Assembly: GCF_030345715.1 (NCBI RefSeq)
Contig: NZ_JAUASX010000001.1
Span: forward strand, 558,001 to 622,000
DNA length: 64,000 bases
Source: Solimonas sp. SE-A11
GTDB lineage: Bacteria > Pseudomonadota > Gammaproteobacteria > Nevskiales > Nevskiaceae
Reading direction: 5' to 3'
Below, piece by piece: positions 32,885 through 41,170 of this stretch. The notes below the pieces were generated by a model. That model saw nothing but the letters and a program-made list of their open reading frames with translations, did not search any database and had not been told where the DNA came from. A program made the position numbers and the translations under genes. The number at the start of each line of letters is the position of its first letter. The first letter of the stretch is position 1.

Positions 32885-34111
32885 GTGGACTACCAGAAGC
32901 ATTGCCCGGGCTGCTACGCGGAAAAGGGCGGGGCCGCGGTATGCCCGGCCTGCGGCTATGACGAGTCGGCGCCCCGCTCGCCGCTGTTCCTGCCGCACGG
33001 CATCGTCATCGGCGGGCAGTTCCGCGTCGGCCGCGTACTGGGCAAGCGCGGCGGCTTCGGCATCACCTACATCGGCTGGGACATCCACCTGCAGCAGCGC
33101 GTGGCGATCAAGGAGTACATGCCGCGCGACCTGGCCACGCGCACCGCGGATTCCCTGGACGTGCAGGTCCATACCGAGGCCGACCAGGCCAATTTCCGCT
33201 ACGGCCGCGAGCAGTTCCTGCAAGAGGCGCGCATCGTGGCGCGCTTCGACCACCCCAACATCGTGCGCGTGCGCAGCTTCTTCAACGCCAACGGTACCGC
33301 CTACCTGGTGATGGACTACTACGAGGGCCAGTCCCTCGGCGAGTACCTCTCCACGGTGCGCAACAGCACCGCCCCGGGCGTGGCGCTGCGGCTGATGCGG
33401 CCGATCCTGCAGGGCCTGCAGTACCTGCACGAGCACAACGTCATCCACCGCGACGTCAAGCCGCACAACATCTACCTGGCGGCCGACGGTCGCCCGATCC
33501 TGCTCGACTTCGGCGCCGCCATGCAGGCCGCCGGCGAGCGCCCGCACAGCCTGGTGGTGGTGCTGACCGAGGGCTATGCCCCACTGGAACAGTACCAGCG
33601 CCGCAGCCCCCAGGGCCCCTACACCGACGTCTACGGCGCCGCCGCCACGATCTACCGCATGATTGCCGGCGAGGCCCCGCCCATGGCGCTGGACCGCCTG
33701 GGCCACGATCCGCTGGAGCAGGCCGGCTACAGCGCCCTGCCCGCGGCGTTGCGCGAGGGCATGGCCAAGGCGCTGGCGGTGCGCGCGCAGGACCGCTACG
33801 CCACCGCGGGCGAGTTCCTGGCCTTCCTCGACAGCCTGAGCGACGAGCAGATCGACAACGGGGCCGGTATGGCCGACGTCTTTACGCCGCCACCCGTGCG
33901 GCAGGGGGCGGTCGCCGACGAGGCCACCGTCACCCGCAGTGCGGAGTCCCGCGTGGTCAGCATGGTGCCGGCGGATGCGCAGGTCACCATGACGCGGGCG
34001 CCCGTGACGCTGCCGGCGGTGCCGGAGCGGCTGCCGAGGCGCTGGCGCTGGGTGGTGGCGGTCCTGGCCATGATCAGCGTGGTGGAGTTCCTGCTGCTGA
34101 TGCTGCGCTGA
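32885..34111 (+). CDS. Membrane-anchored Ser/Thr protein kinase with N-terminal zinc ribbon
   Basis: The 408-residue product starts with a four-cysteine ribbon (HCPGCYAEKGGAAVCPACGY), then a kinase domain (about 40-300): glycine loop GKRGGFGITYIGWD, VAIKEYMP, catalytic HRDVKPHN, DFGAAM and EGYAPLEQY, which is typical of one bacterial STPK subgroup. A single C-terminal helix (WVVAVLAMISVVEFLLLML) has no periplasmic sensor beyond it. I chose GTG 32885 because AGGGAGAG lies before it and TACAAT at 32845-32850 makes a -10; the frame is open back to 32810. The divergent FHA gene is the likely partner. Confidence 0.9.
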   Translation: MDYQKHCPGCYAEKGGAAVCPACGYDESAPRSPLFLPHGIVIGGQFRVGRVLGKRGGFGITYIGWDIHLQQRVAIKEYMPRDLATRTADSLDVQVHTEADQANFRYGREQFLQEARIVARFDHPNIVRVRSFFNANGTAYLVMDYYEGQSLGEYLSTVRNSTAPGVALRLMRPILQGLQYLHEHNVIHRDVKPHNIYLAADGRPILLDFGAAMQAAGERPHSLVVVLTEGYAPLEQYQRRSPQGPYTDVYGAAATIYRMIAGEAPPMALDRLGHDPLEQAGYSALPAALREGMAKALAVRAQDRYATAGEFLAFLDSLSDEQIDNGAGMADVFTPPPVRQGAVADEATVTRSAESRVVSMVPADAQVTMTRAPVTLPAVPERLPRRWRWVVAVLAMISVVEFLLLMLR

Positions 34112-34162
34112 GTGGGAGCACGCCGTGGGAGCGGCCTTGGCGCTGTCCAGACGCACAAAGCA

Positions 34163-34192
34163 AAACGGCCGCCGGTTTCCCGGCGGCCGTTT
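34163..34192. terminator. Bidirectional terminator between kinase and OmpA genes
   Basis: Thirteen-base arms AAACGGCCGCCGG and CCGGCGGCCGTTT flank a TTTC loop, with A-rich sequence before and T-rich after, so it can serve both converging genes. Confidence 0.85.
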
Positions 34193-34210
34193 CGTTTGCA
34201 GCGGTGTGGC

Positions 34211-35521
34211 TTACTTCTGGCCTTCGATGCGCAGCTCGGTGCGGCGGTTCAGCTGGCGGCCGGCATCGGTGTCGTTCGGAGCGACCGGCTGGGACTCGCC
34301 GTAGCCCTTGGCGGTGAGGCCATCGCCGGCGACGCCCTGCTCGATCAGGTACTCCTTGACCGAATTGGCGCGCAGGTCGGACAGCTTGAGGTTGTACTCA
34401 TCGCTGCCGATGCTGTCGGTGTGACCGGCCAGTTCCATCGGGATCTTCTTGTAGGCGACGATCTTCTTGGCCACGTCGTCGAGGATCTTGCGGGCATCCG
34501 GGGTCAGGGTGGCCTTGTTGAAGTCGAACACCACGCCGGTCAGGGTCAGGACCTGCGGCAGCGCGCAGCCGCGGCCGTCCACTTCCATGCCCTGCGGGGT
34601 ATCCGGGCAGGCGTCATACGGATCCAGGACGCCGTCCTGGTCCGCATCGCCCGGCTGGCCGGCGTCGACCACCTGCACGCGCTCTTCCACCACGGCCAGC
34701 GGGGTGACCGGACCGTCGCCGCGCTGCAGCGGCAGTTCCAGGCCCAGGCCGATCTTCACGTCCTGGCGCTTGTCCAGGTATTCGAAGGCGTCATAGACAT
34801 AGCGGGCTTCGAGGCGCAGGCGGAAGCCGAAGTCGCTGATCGGGCCGGTGATGAAGCCCAGGCCCGCGTTGGCCGCCCAGCTCCAGTCGTCCTCGTCATC
34901 CGGGATCACGTCGGTGTAGGTCGCCGCAGCGCCGATCAGCACGAACGGCGTGAAGTGCAGGCGGTCACCGAAGGAGTACACCAGGTCGGCGCCCAGGCCG
35001 TAGCGATAGAAGTCCGTGGTGCCGGTGACATCGGTCTCGATGTTGTCGGCGGTGAAGTTGCCTTCGATGTACCAGTTGTCGGACAGGTTCCAGCCGCGCA
35101 GCAGCGTCAGGCCGATGGCGTGCTCGATGCTGTCGAACGGGGTGTCACCGATGAAGGTGTAGTTGCCCAGCAGGCTGACGTAGTCGGTGACGCGGGCGGC
35201 GGAAGGAGCTTCCGTCGTCTCGGTGGTCTCCGTGGTGGTCTCGGTGACCGTCTCGGTGACGGTTTCCGTCTCCGTCAGGGTGGTTTCGACCGGGGCAGCT
35301 TCGGCGGCCACGGCTTCCTCGGCGACAGCCTCGGGGGCGGCTTCGGCAGTGGCGTCGGCCGGTGCAGCCTCGGGGGCGGCTTCGGCGGGAGCGGCTTCCG
35401 CCGGCACCGCCTCGCTGACGACGGCTTCTTCGACCGGGGCTTCTGCGGCCGGGTCCTGGGCGTACGCCATCGGCGTCAGCACAAGGCAGGCGAGGGGGAG
35501 TTGTTTCAGCAGCGCTTTCAT
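34211..35521 (-). CDS. OmpA/OprF-family outer-membrane protein
   Basis: A 436-residue precursor with a signal peptide (to about MAYAQDP). A long low-complexity region (about 22-105) is rich in Ala-Pro-Glu and then Thr-Glu-Val repeats. An eight-strand barrel (about 110-270) follows, then thrombospondin-3-like calcium repeats (DADQDGVLDPYDACPDTPQG), and a peptidoglycan-binding OmpA-C domain with VVFDFNKATL, LAGHTDSIGSDEYNLKLSDLRANSV. It links the outer membrane to the cell wall. AGGAGAG precedes the start. The repetitive Ala/Glu stretch is longer than in OprF and may vary in length between strains. Confidence 0.92.
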   Translation of the reverse strand: MKALLKQLPLACLVLTPMAYAQDPAAEAPVEEAVVSEAVPAEAAPAEAAPEAAPADATAEAAPEAVAEEAVAAEAAPVETTLTETETVTETVTETTTETTETTEAPSAARVTDYVSLLGNYTFIGDTPFDSIEHAIGLTLLRGWNLSDNWYIEGNFTADNIETDVTGTTDFYRYGLGADLVYSFGDRLHFTPFVLIGAAATYTDVIPDDEDDWSWAANAGLGFITGPISDFGFRLRLEARYVYDAFEYLDKRQDVKIGLGLELPLQRGDGPVTPLAVVEERVQVVDAGQPGDADQDGVLDPYDACPDTPQGMEVDGRGCALPQVLTLTGVVFDFNKATLTPDARKILDDVAKKIVAYKKIPMELAGHTDSIGSDEYNLKLSDLRANSVKEYLIEQGVAGDGLTAKGYGESQPVAPNDTDAGRQLNRRTELRIEGQK

Positions 35522-35836
35522 CGTGACTCTCCTGATTGTTGGGGTGGGCACGAACAGTGCCTGCGGAGCGGGTAGGAAGACCGTTCCGGGGTGCGTTTCT
35601 ATTATTTGACGACGTTTAAGGCGGAATGCCTGAATGCATGATATATCGTGACGGGGGTCACTCAAGCAAGTCCGGGTTGAACGAGCGTTTTAGTGACAAC
35701 CCCATCCGATATTTCTTACATTACAGGCGGATAGGCCTGGGGCATGATACTACCGGTTGGGCCGGCAGGCACTATCCCAGAAGCGGTCAACAAGAACGCC
35801 GAATCCCTCACCCCTTTGACAGTGGAGATGCACTAA
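35522..35836. other. AT-rich divergent promoter region between OmpA and lipoprotein genes
   Basis: This 315-base region has no credible gene. It is much less GC-rich than its surroundings, with stretches such as CTATTATTTGAC (35599-35610) and CGATATTTCTTACATTACAG (35707-35726). Promoters for both flanking genes are expected here, and TGATACT near 35745 could be a rightward -10, but spacing to a -35 is poor. I see no strong hairpin. Confidence 0.45.
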
Positions 35837-36643
35837 ATGAAAACGAACCTCCCCCAGGCCTGCGGCATTGCGCTGCTGGCCATCTCCGGCCTGCTCCTGG
35901 CCGGCTGCGATGCCAATGGCGACGGCACCATCGATGGCAGCGGCGGCCTGAATACCGGCAACGGCGATGACAACGGCAACGGCACCATCGACCCCAACGA
36001 ATTCCCCAATGACGGCACGGTGCCCACCGACGTCACCGACGGCGGCGCCCCCGGCGGCACGCCGATCGCAGGCAACTTCATCTGCAGCGCCAGCGCTTCC
36101 GGCCCCGGCGTGACGACCACGGTCGGCGCCCGCGGCCTGGTCGGCGGCCTGCTGACCAACCTGCTGAACCTGCTCGGCGCCGATCCGGTGACCCAGCTGA
36201 CCAATGGCGTGGCCGACAAGGACCTGCTGATCGACGGCAAGCTGTCGACCCACTCGACCTTCACCCTGGCCGTGGGCCTGCTGGGCTCCCTGCTGGAAGG
36301 CGTCGACCAGAATGTCAACCTGCCGACCGCCGCTCCGGCTGGCACCTTCTCGGTGTTCGCGCTGGGCTTCCCCAACGGCACCGTCGATCTCTCCTTGGTG
36401 AATCAGGTCAAGATCACCACCTACCTGAATGGCAACCAGCGCGAGACCCGCAGCTACACCCAGAACGATCTGGACCTGCTGGGCGCCGGCACGCATGAGC
36501 GCGCCTGGGTGGGCTTCCGCAGCAAGCAGTCCTTCGACCGGGCCACCGTGACGCTGGAGCCGGGCCTGCTCAGCGCTAACGTCGGCAAGGCGATGTACGT
36601 GCACGAGCTGTGCACGGGCGGCCGCTTCGTCGCGACCCCGTAA
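35837..36643 (+). CDS. Lipoprotein with Asp/Asn-rich calcium-loop-like N-terminus
   Basis: I do not recognise the family. The 268-residue precursor has a clear lipobox (LLLAGC, lipidated C24). Just after it are DANGDGTIDGSGG and DDNGNGTIDPNEF, which look like EF-hand or dockerin calcium loops (D-x-N/D-x-D/N-G-x-I-D). The remaining domain includes a Gly/Leu-rich amphipathic segment (RGLVGGLLTNLLNLLGADP), a FSVFALGFPNG strand and two cysteines (FIC near 82 and LC near 260). It is probably anchored in the outer membrane. GTGGAG stands about ten bases before the ATG, and a terminator follows, so it is monocistronic. Confidence 0.72.
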   Translation: MKTNLPQACGIALLAISGLLLAGCDANGDGTIDGSGGLNTGNGDDNGNGTIDPNEFPNDGTVPTDVTDGGAPGGTPIAGNFICSASASGPGVTTTVGARGLVGGLLTNLLNLLGADPVTQLTNGVADKDLLIDGKLSTHSTFTLAVGLLGSLLEGVDQNVNLPTAAPAGTFSVFALGFPNGTVDLSLVNQVKITTYLNGNQRETRSYTQNDLDLLGAGTHERAWVGFRSKQSFDRATVTLEPGLLSANVGKAMYVHELCTGGRFVATP

Positions 36644-36660
36644 GCCTCAGGCTGAAAACA

Positions 36661-36686
36661 AAAAGCGCGGCTCCGGCCGCGCTTTT
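36661..36686. terminator. Bidirectional terminator after the lipoprotein gene
   Basis: Arms AAAAGCGCGGC (36661-36671) and GCCGCGCTTTT (36676-36686) around a 4-base loop, followed by more T. It lies between converging lipoprotein and permease genes. Confidence 0.87.
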
Positions 36687-36711
36687 TTGTTGCCTGCCGT
36701 TCCGGTGTCGG

Positions 36712-37896
36712 TCAGGCCGAGCCGCGCAGGGCCTCCACCACCGGCAGGCGGGCGGCCTTCAGGGCCGGGAAGAAGCCGCCGATGGCGCCGATCAGCAGCG
36801 CCCAGGTCACCCCTTGGCGCAGCAGGTCCGGCGTCACCTGGAAGGCGAAGGCCACCTGGCTGAAGGTCTGGAAGTTCAGTGTCGAGACGCTGTAACCGTT
36901 GAACACCACGTAGGCGATGGCCGCGCCCAGCACCCCGCCCGCCAGCGACAGCAGCATGGCCTCGATCATCACCGACACCACCACCGGGGCCCCGCCGAAG
37001 CCGATGGCGCGCAGCGTGGCGATCTCGACCGTGCGCGTTGATACCGCCGCGTACATGGTGTTGAGCGCGCCGAACAGCGCGCCGATCGCCATGATCACGG
37101 CCACGGTATAGCCCAGGCCGTTGATCAGGCCATTGAGCGCCTTGGAGCGCGAGGAATAGTAGTCCGGCTCCTTCTGCACGCCGGCGTTCAGGCGTGGGTC
37201 GGTGGTCAGCGCATCCTTGAAGCGATCGAAGTCCTGCTCGGATTCCAGCTGCGCCGTCACCGAGGTGGGCGCGCCGCGCTTGGCCGCCTGCATCAGCGTC
37301 TCGGCGTCGGTCCACAACTCGGACTCGTGCACGTCGCCGCCGCTCTCGAAGAAGCCGACGATGGTCCAGTCGCCATCGCGCAGCGGCAGCTTGCCGCCCA
37401 GCTCCATGCCGGCGAACTGGTCGCGGGCGCCGCGGCCCACGACCACCTCGTAGACGCCGGGTCTGAACATGCGCCCTTCCACCAGCTTCGTCTCGGATCG
37501 CACCTCCAGCACATGCGGCTCCGTGCCGCGCAGCACGACGTTGGCCGGGTCGGTCTGCCCTTTGCGCGGCAGGCCGGCGAGGATGTAGACCTCGGCCAGG
37601 GCCAGCGGCCGGCCGTCGATGCCCTGGCGCACGCCCGGGGCCTGCTTGATGATCGTGGCCTGCTCGCGGAACAGCACGCTGGACAGCTCGTCGTTGGCGC
37701 CGCCGCGCAGCACGATCACCCGGTCCGGCCGCCCGGTGCTGTTCAGCGTGGCCTGGAAGCCCTTGGCCATCGACAGCAGCGCCACCATCACGCCCACCAC
37801 CCCCGCGATGCCGATCACGATCACCATCGACGCCCCGAGCCGCTGCGGCACGGCGCGGAGGTTCATGAGGGTTACAGCAAGCACCTGTTGAAGCAT
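36712..37896 (-). CDS. ABC transporter permease (FtsX/MacB type), second permease
   Basis: A 394-residue permease with one N-terminal helix (MVIVIGIAGVVGVMVALLSM), a long periplasmic domain (about 45-265) and three C-terminal helices, the MacB/FtsX layout. STRTVEIATLRAIGFGG is the conserved loop that contacts the ATPase and FPALKAARLPVVEALRG the typical tail. It pairs with the permease upstream, making a heterodimeric pump. It lies 63 bases after that gene, the only real gap in this four-gene operon. Confidence 0.9.
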   Translation of the reverse strand: MLQQVLAVTLMNLRAVPQRLGASMVIVIGIAGVVGVMVALLSMAKGFQATLNSTGRPDRVIVLRGGANDELSSVLFREQATIIKQAPGVRQGIDGRPLALAEVYILAGLPRKGQTDPANVVLRGTEPHVLEVRSETKLVEGRMFRPGVYEVVVGRGARDQFAGMELGGKLPLRDGDWTIVGFFESGGDVHESELWTDAETLMQAAKRGAPTSVTAQLESEQDFDRFKDALTTDPRLNAGVQKEPDYYSSRSKALNGLINGLGYTVAVIMAIGALFGALNTMYAAVSTRTVEIATLRAIGFGGAPVVVSVMIEAMLLSLAGGVLGAAIAYVVFNGYSVSTLNFQTFSQVAFAFQVTPDLLRQGVTWALLIGAIGGFFPALKAARLPVVEALRGSA

Positions 37897-37959
37897 GGTG
37901 GCTCCCTGCCTGTTTGAAATTCCCGGGCCATGGATGGCCCGGCCCTGGTCATGGACGGG

Positions 37960-39111
37960 TTAATGAGCCGACAGCGCATTGACGATGTCGAGCCGCATGG
38001 CCCGCCAGGCCGGCAGGAAGCCGACGATCGCCGCCAGCACCGCGGCCAGACCCAGCCCCATCAGCCAGACCTCGGCTCCCATCTCCAGGCCCGGCATCTT
38101 CGCCGCCAGGCCCGGCATCATGATCGACGCCGCTCCCAGGCCCGCCAGGGCCGCGATCAGGCACAGCAGCAGCGATTCCGCCAGCACCAGGGCCAGCACA
38201 CTGGGGTCCGAGAAGCCGATGGTCTTGAGCACCGCCAGTTCCGGGATGCGCTCGCGCACCGACTGCATCATGGTATTGCCGGTCAGGAACAGCAGCGTGA
38301 AGAACACCGCGCCCAGGATCGAGCGGACGATCAGCTGGATATCGCCCATCTGCTTCATGAAGGCCTGGTTGAAGGCCTTCTCCGAATCGGTGCGGGTTTC
38401 CTTCGGCGAGTTGGCGAACTGGCGGTCGATGGCCGCGGCGATGGTCGCAGCCTGCGCCGGGTCGGCGATCTTCTCCAGGTACCAGCCGACGTAGCCCTGG
38501 CCGAACTGGCGCGCCTCGTCGAAGTAATCGAAGCGGAACAGCAGCACGTCGGCCTGTGCCTGGCTTGCCTCGTCCTGTCCGTCGATCAGGCCGACGACAT
38601 CGAACTCCCAGTCGTTGCGGCCGTCGCGCTTGGGCCAGATCGCGGCCTGGATGGGAATGCGGTCTCCCACCTTCCAGCCGAACTTCTTGGCCAGGCCGGA
38701 GCCGACCAGGGCACCTGTCTTGTTGCGCGCCCAGGCGCGGCGCGCTTCCTCGCTCACGATCAGGTCCGTGTAGACGTCCAGATAGGTCTCGTGATCCACC
38801 GCGAACTGGCCGAAGAAATTGCGCTCGTTCTGGTACACGCCGCCGAACCAGCTGGCATGCGAGGCCAGCTGCACCCCGGGCGTGGACTTGATCCGCGCGT
38901 AGTAGCCCAGCGGCAGGATCTCCGTGAACGAGAACTTGCCGGCGGTGAACAAGCGGTCGGCGCCGGAAATCTGCACCGACTGGGTCATGCTCTGCGCCAC
39001 CGCCTGCAGCATGCCGAACAGCAGGAAAGCCACCACGATGGACAGCATCGTGAAGATGGTGCGCGGCTTCTTGCGCCACAGTGCCGACCAGACCAGGGGG
39101 AAGTATTTCAT
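37960..39111 (-). CDS. ABC transporter permease (FtsX/MacB type), first permease
   Basis: A 383-residue permease that starts MKYFPLVWSALWRKKPRTIFTMLSIVVAFLLFG, a typical LolE/MacB N-terminus. A periplasmic domain spans about 45-260, and the C-terminal helices include RIPELAVLKTIGFSDPSVLALVLAE. It ends PAWRAMRLDIVNALSAH. Similar sequences are annotated as export or lipoprotein-type ABC permeases; the cargo is unknown. It lies 11 bases after the ATPase gene. Confidence 0.9.
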   Translation of the reverse strand: MKYFPLVWSALWRKKPRTIFTMLSIVVAFLLFGMLQAVAQSMTQSVQISGADRLFTAGKFSFTEILPLGYYARIKSTPGVQLASHASWFGGVYQNERNFFGQFAVDHETYLDVYTDLIVSEEARRAWARNKTGALVGSGLAKKFGWKVGDRIPIQAAIWPKRDGRNDWEFDVVGLIDGQDEASQAQADVLLFRFDYFDEARQFGQGYVGWYLEKIADPAQAATIAAAIDRQFANSPKETRTDSEKAFNQAFMKQMGDIQLIVRSILGAVFFTLLFLTGNTMMQSVRERIPELAVLKTIGFSDPSVLALVLAESLLLCLIAALAGLGAASIMMPGLAAKMPGLEMGAEVWLMGLGLAAVLAAIVGFLPAWRAMRLDIVNALSAH

Positions 39112-39122
39112 CGTCGCTGCCT

Positions 39123-39815
<693 letters not shown>

Positions 39816-39819
39816 GGGC

Positions 39820-41049
39820 TCACTCCTTCTTCTTCAGCCTGACCTTGCCGCCGTCTTTCAGCAGGGCGAAGTCGCCCACCGCCAGGCGCTCGCCGCCGCG
39901 CAGGCCGCCCAGCACGCTGATCTCGCCCTCGCTGCTGCCGCCGAGCTTCACCGCGCGGCGCTCCAGCGTCAGGTCCTCGCGCAGCACATAGACCACGCCG
40001 TCCTCGCCAGTCTTCTGTACCGCGGCCGCCGGCACCAGCACGCCCTGCGGCTGCTGCGCCTGCTTCTCCGCCTCGTTCTCGCGGAAGGACACGCGCACGC
40101 CCATCTCCGGCAGGATGCGCGGGTCCTTCTGCTTGAAGCCCACGCGCACCTTGACCGTGGCCTTGCTGCGGTCGGCGGTGGGGATCACGGCGATCACCTC
40201 GCAGGGAATCTCCCAGTCCGGGTAGGCATTGAGCCGCGCCGCGGCCGGCTGGCCGGTCTGCACGCGGTTGATGAAGTTCTCGTTGACGTCGACCTCGATC
40301 TCCAGCGAGTCCATGTCCACCAGCGTGCCGATGCCGGTGCGCGTACCCGCACCGCCGGCCGACAGCGGCGAGATCATCTCGCCCGGCTGGGCGTTCTTCA
40401 GGGTGATGACGCCGGAGAAGGGGGCACGCACCACGGTGTCGTCCAGGGCGCGCTGCTGCACGGCGACACTGCGCTCCGCTACCACGATGTTCTGGCGGGC
40501 CGTATCGAGCTGCGCCCGCAGGCCATCGGCGTTGGCCTGTGCGGTGTCCAACGCCTGCTGGCTCAGCAGCTTGCGCTCCGCCAACTCGCGCGTGCGGACC
40601 AGCTGGCGATCCGCCTCGGTCAGTTGCACCTGGACCGTGGACAGTTGCGAACGCGAGGCCGCGAGCTGCGACTGCGCCAGCGCCAGCTGTGCCTGGGCAT
40701 TGCTGTCGTCGATGCGGGCCAGCACCTGCCCCTGCTCGACGCGGCGGCCCTCGTCCAGCAGTACCTCGATGACCTTGCCGGTGACCTTGGAGGACACCGT
40801 GGCCTGGCGTCGCGCGACCACGTACCCGGAGGCGTCCAACACCGAGGCGCTGGCGCCCGGGCCGGCGGCGCGGGCCTGCACGGTGGTGACCTCGGGTGGC
40901 TTCTCGCCGCCGAACAGGGCGGCGGCGGCCACGATGATCGCCAGCAGCACGGCACCGATCAGCAGCCAGCGCTTCCAGGGGCTGGGCTGCGGGGCGCGGG
41001 CGGAATGGTCGATGCGCAACTGTTCGAGCAGGGCGGATTTGTCGTTCAT
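39820..41049 (-). CDS. HlyD/MacA-type periplasmic adaptor protein
   Basis: A 409-residue membrane fusion protein with one N-terminal helix (RWLLIGAVLLAIIVAAAALF), a lipoyl-like half (TVSSKVTGKVIEVLLDEGRRVEQGQVLARID), a long coiled-coil hairpin (about 120-190), the second lipoyl half (VRAPFSGVITLKNAQPGEMI) and a beta-barrel domain (VKVRVGFKQKDPRILPEMGVRVSF). It would connect the ABC pump to an outer-membrane channel, which is not encoded nearby. The start MNDKS is chosen because TATAAA on the minus strand (41079-41084 region) puts the promoter just upstream. Confidence 0.92.
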   Translation of the reverse strand: MNDKSALLEQLRIDHSARAPQPSPWKRWLLIGAVLLAIIVAAAALFGGEKPPEVTTVQARAAGPGASASVLDASGYVVARRQATVSSKVTGKVIEVLLDEGRRVEQGQVLARIDDSNAQAQLALAQSQLAASRSQLSTVQVQLTEADRQLVRTRELAERKLLSQQALDTAQANADGLRAQLDTARQNIVVAERSVAVQQRALDDTVVRAPFSGVITLKNAQPGEMISPLSAGGAGTRTGIGTLVDMDSLEIEVDVNENFINRVQTGQPAAARLNAYPDWEIPCEVIAVIPTADRSKATVKVRVGFKQKDPRILPEMGVRVSFRENEAEKQAQQPQGVLVPAAAVQKTGEDGVVYVLREDLTLERRAVKLGGSSEGEISVLGGLRGGERLAVGDFALLKDGGKVRLKKKE

Positions 41050-41170
41050 AATCGTTGTAGATGGTTCTCCGCCGGCGTTTATACACGAAGCTGGCCGGCG
41101 CCTGCCCTGCCGGTGTGGAACCATGATTCGGTATGCTGGCGGTCCATCACCATGGAAGGGACGGGCCCCG

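Noticed and set aside
35200..35460. Short repeats that might be a CRISPR array
   Set aside because: They are imperfect coding repeats (Ala/Pro/Glu, Thr/Glu) in frame within the OmpA-like gene, with no regular repeat-spacer pattern and no cas genes.
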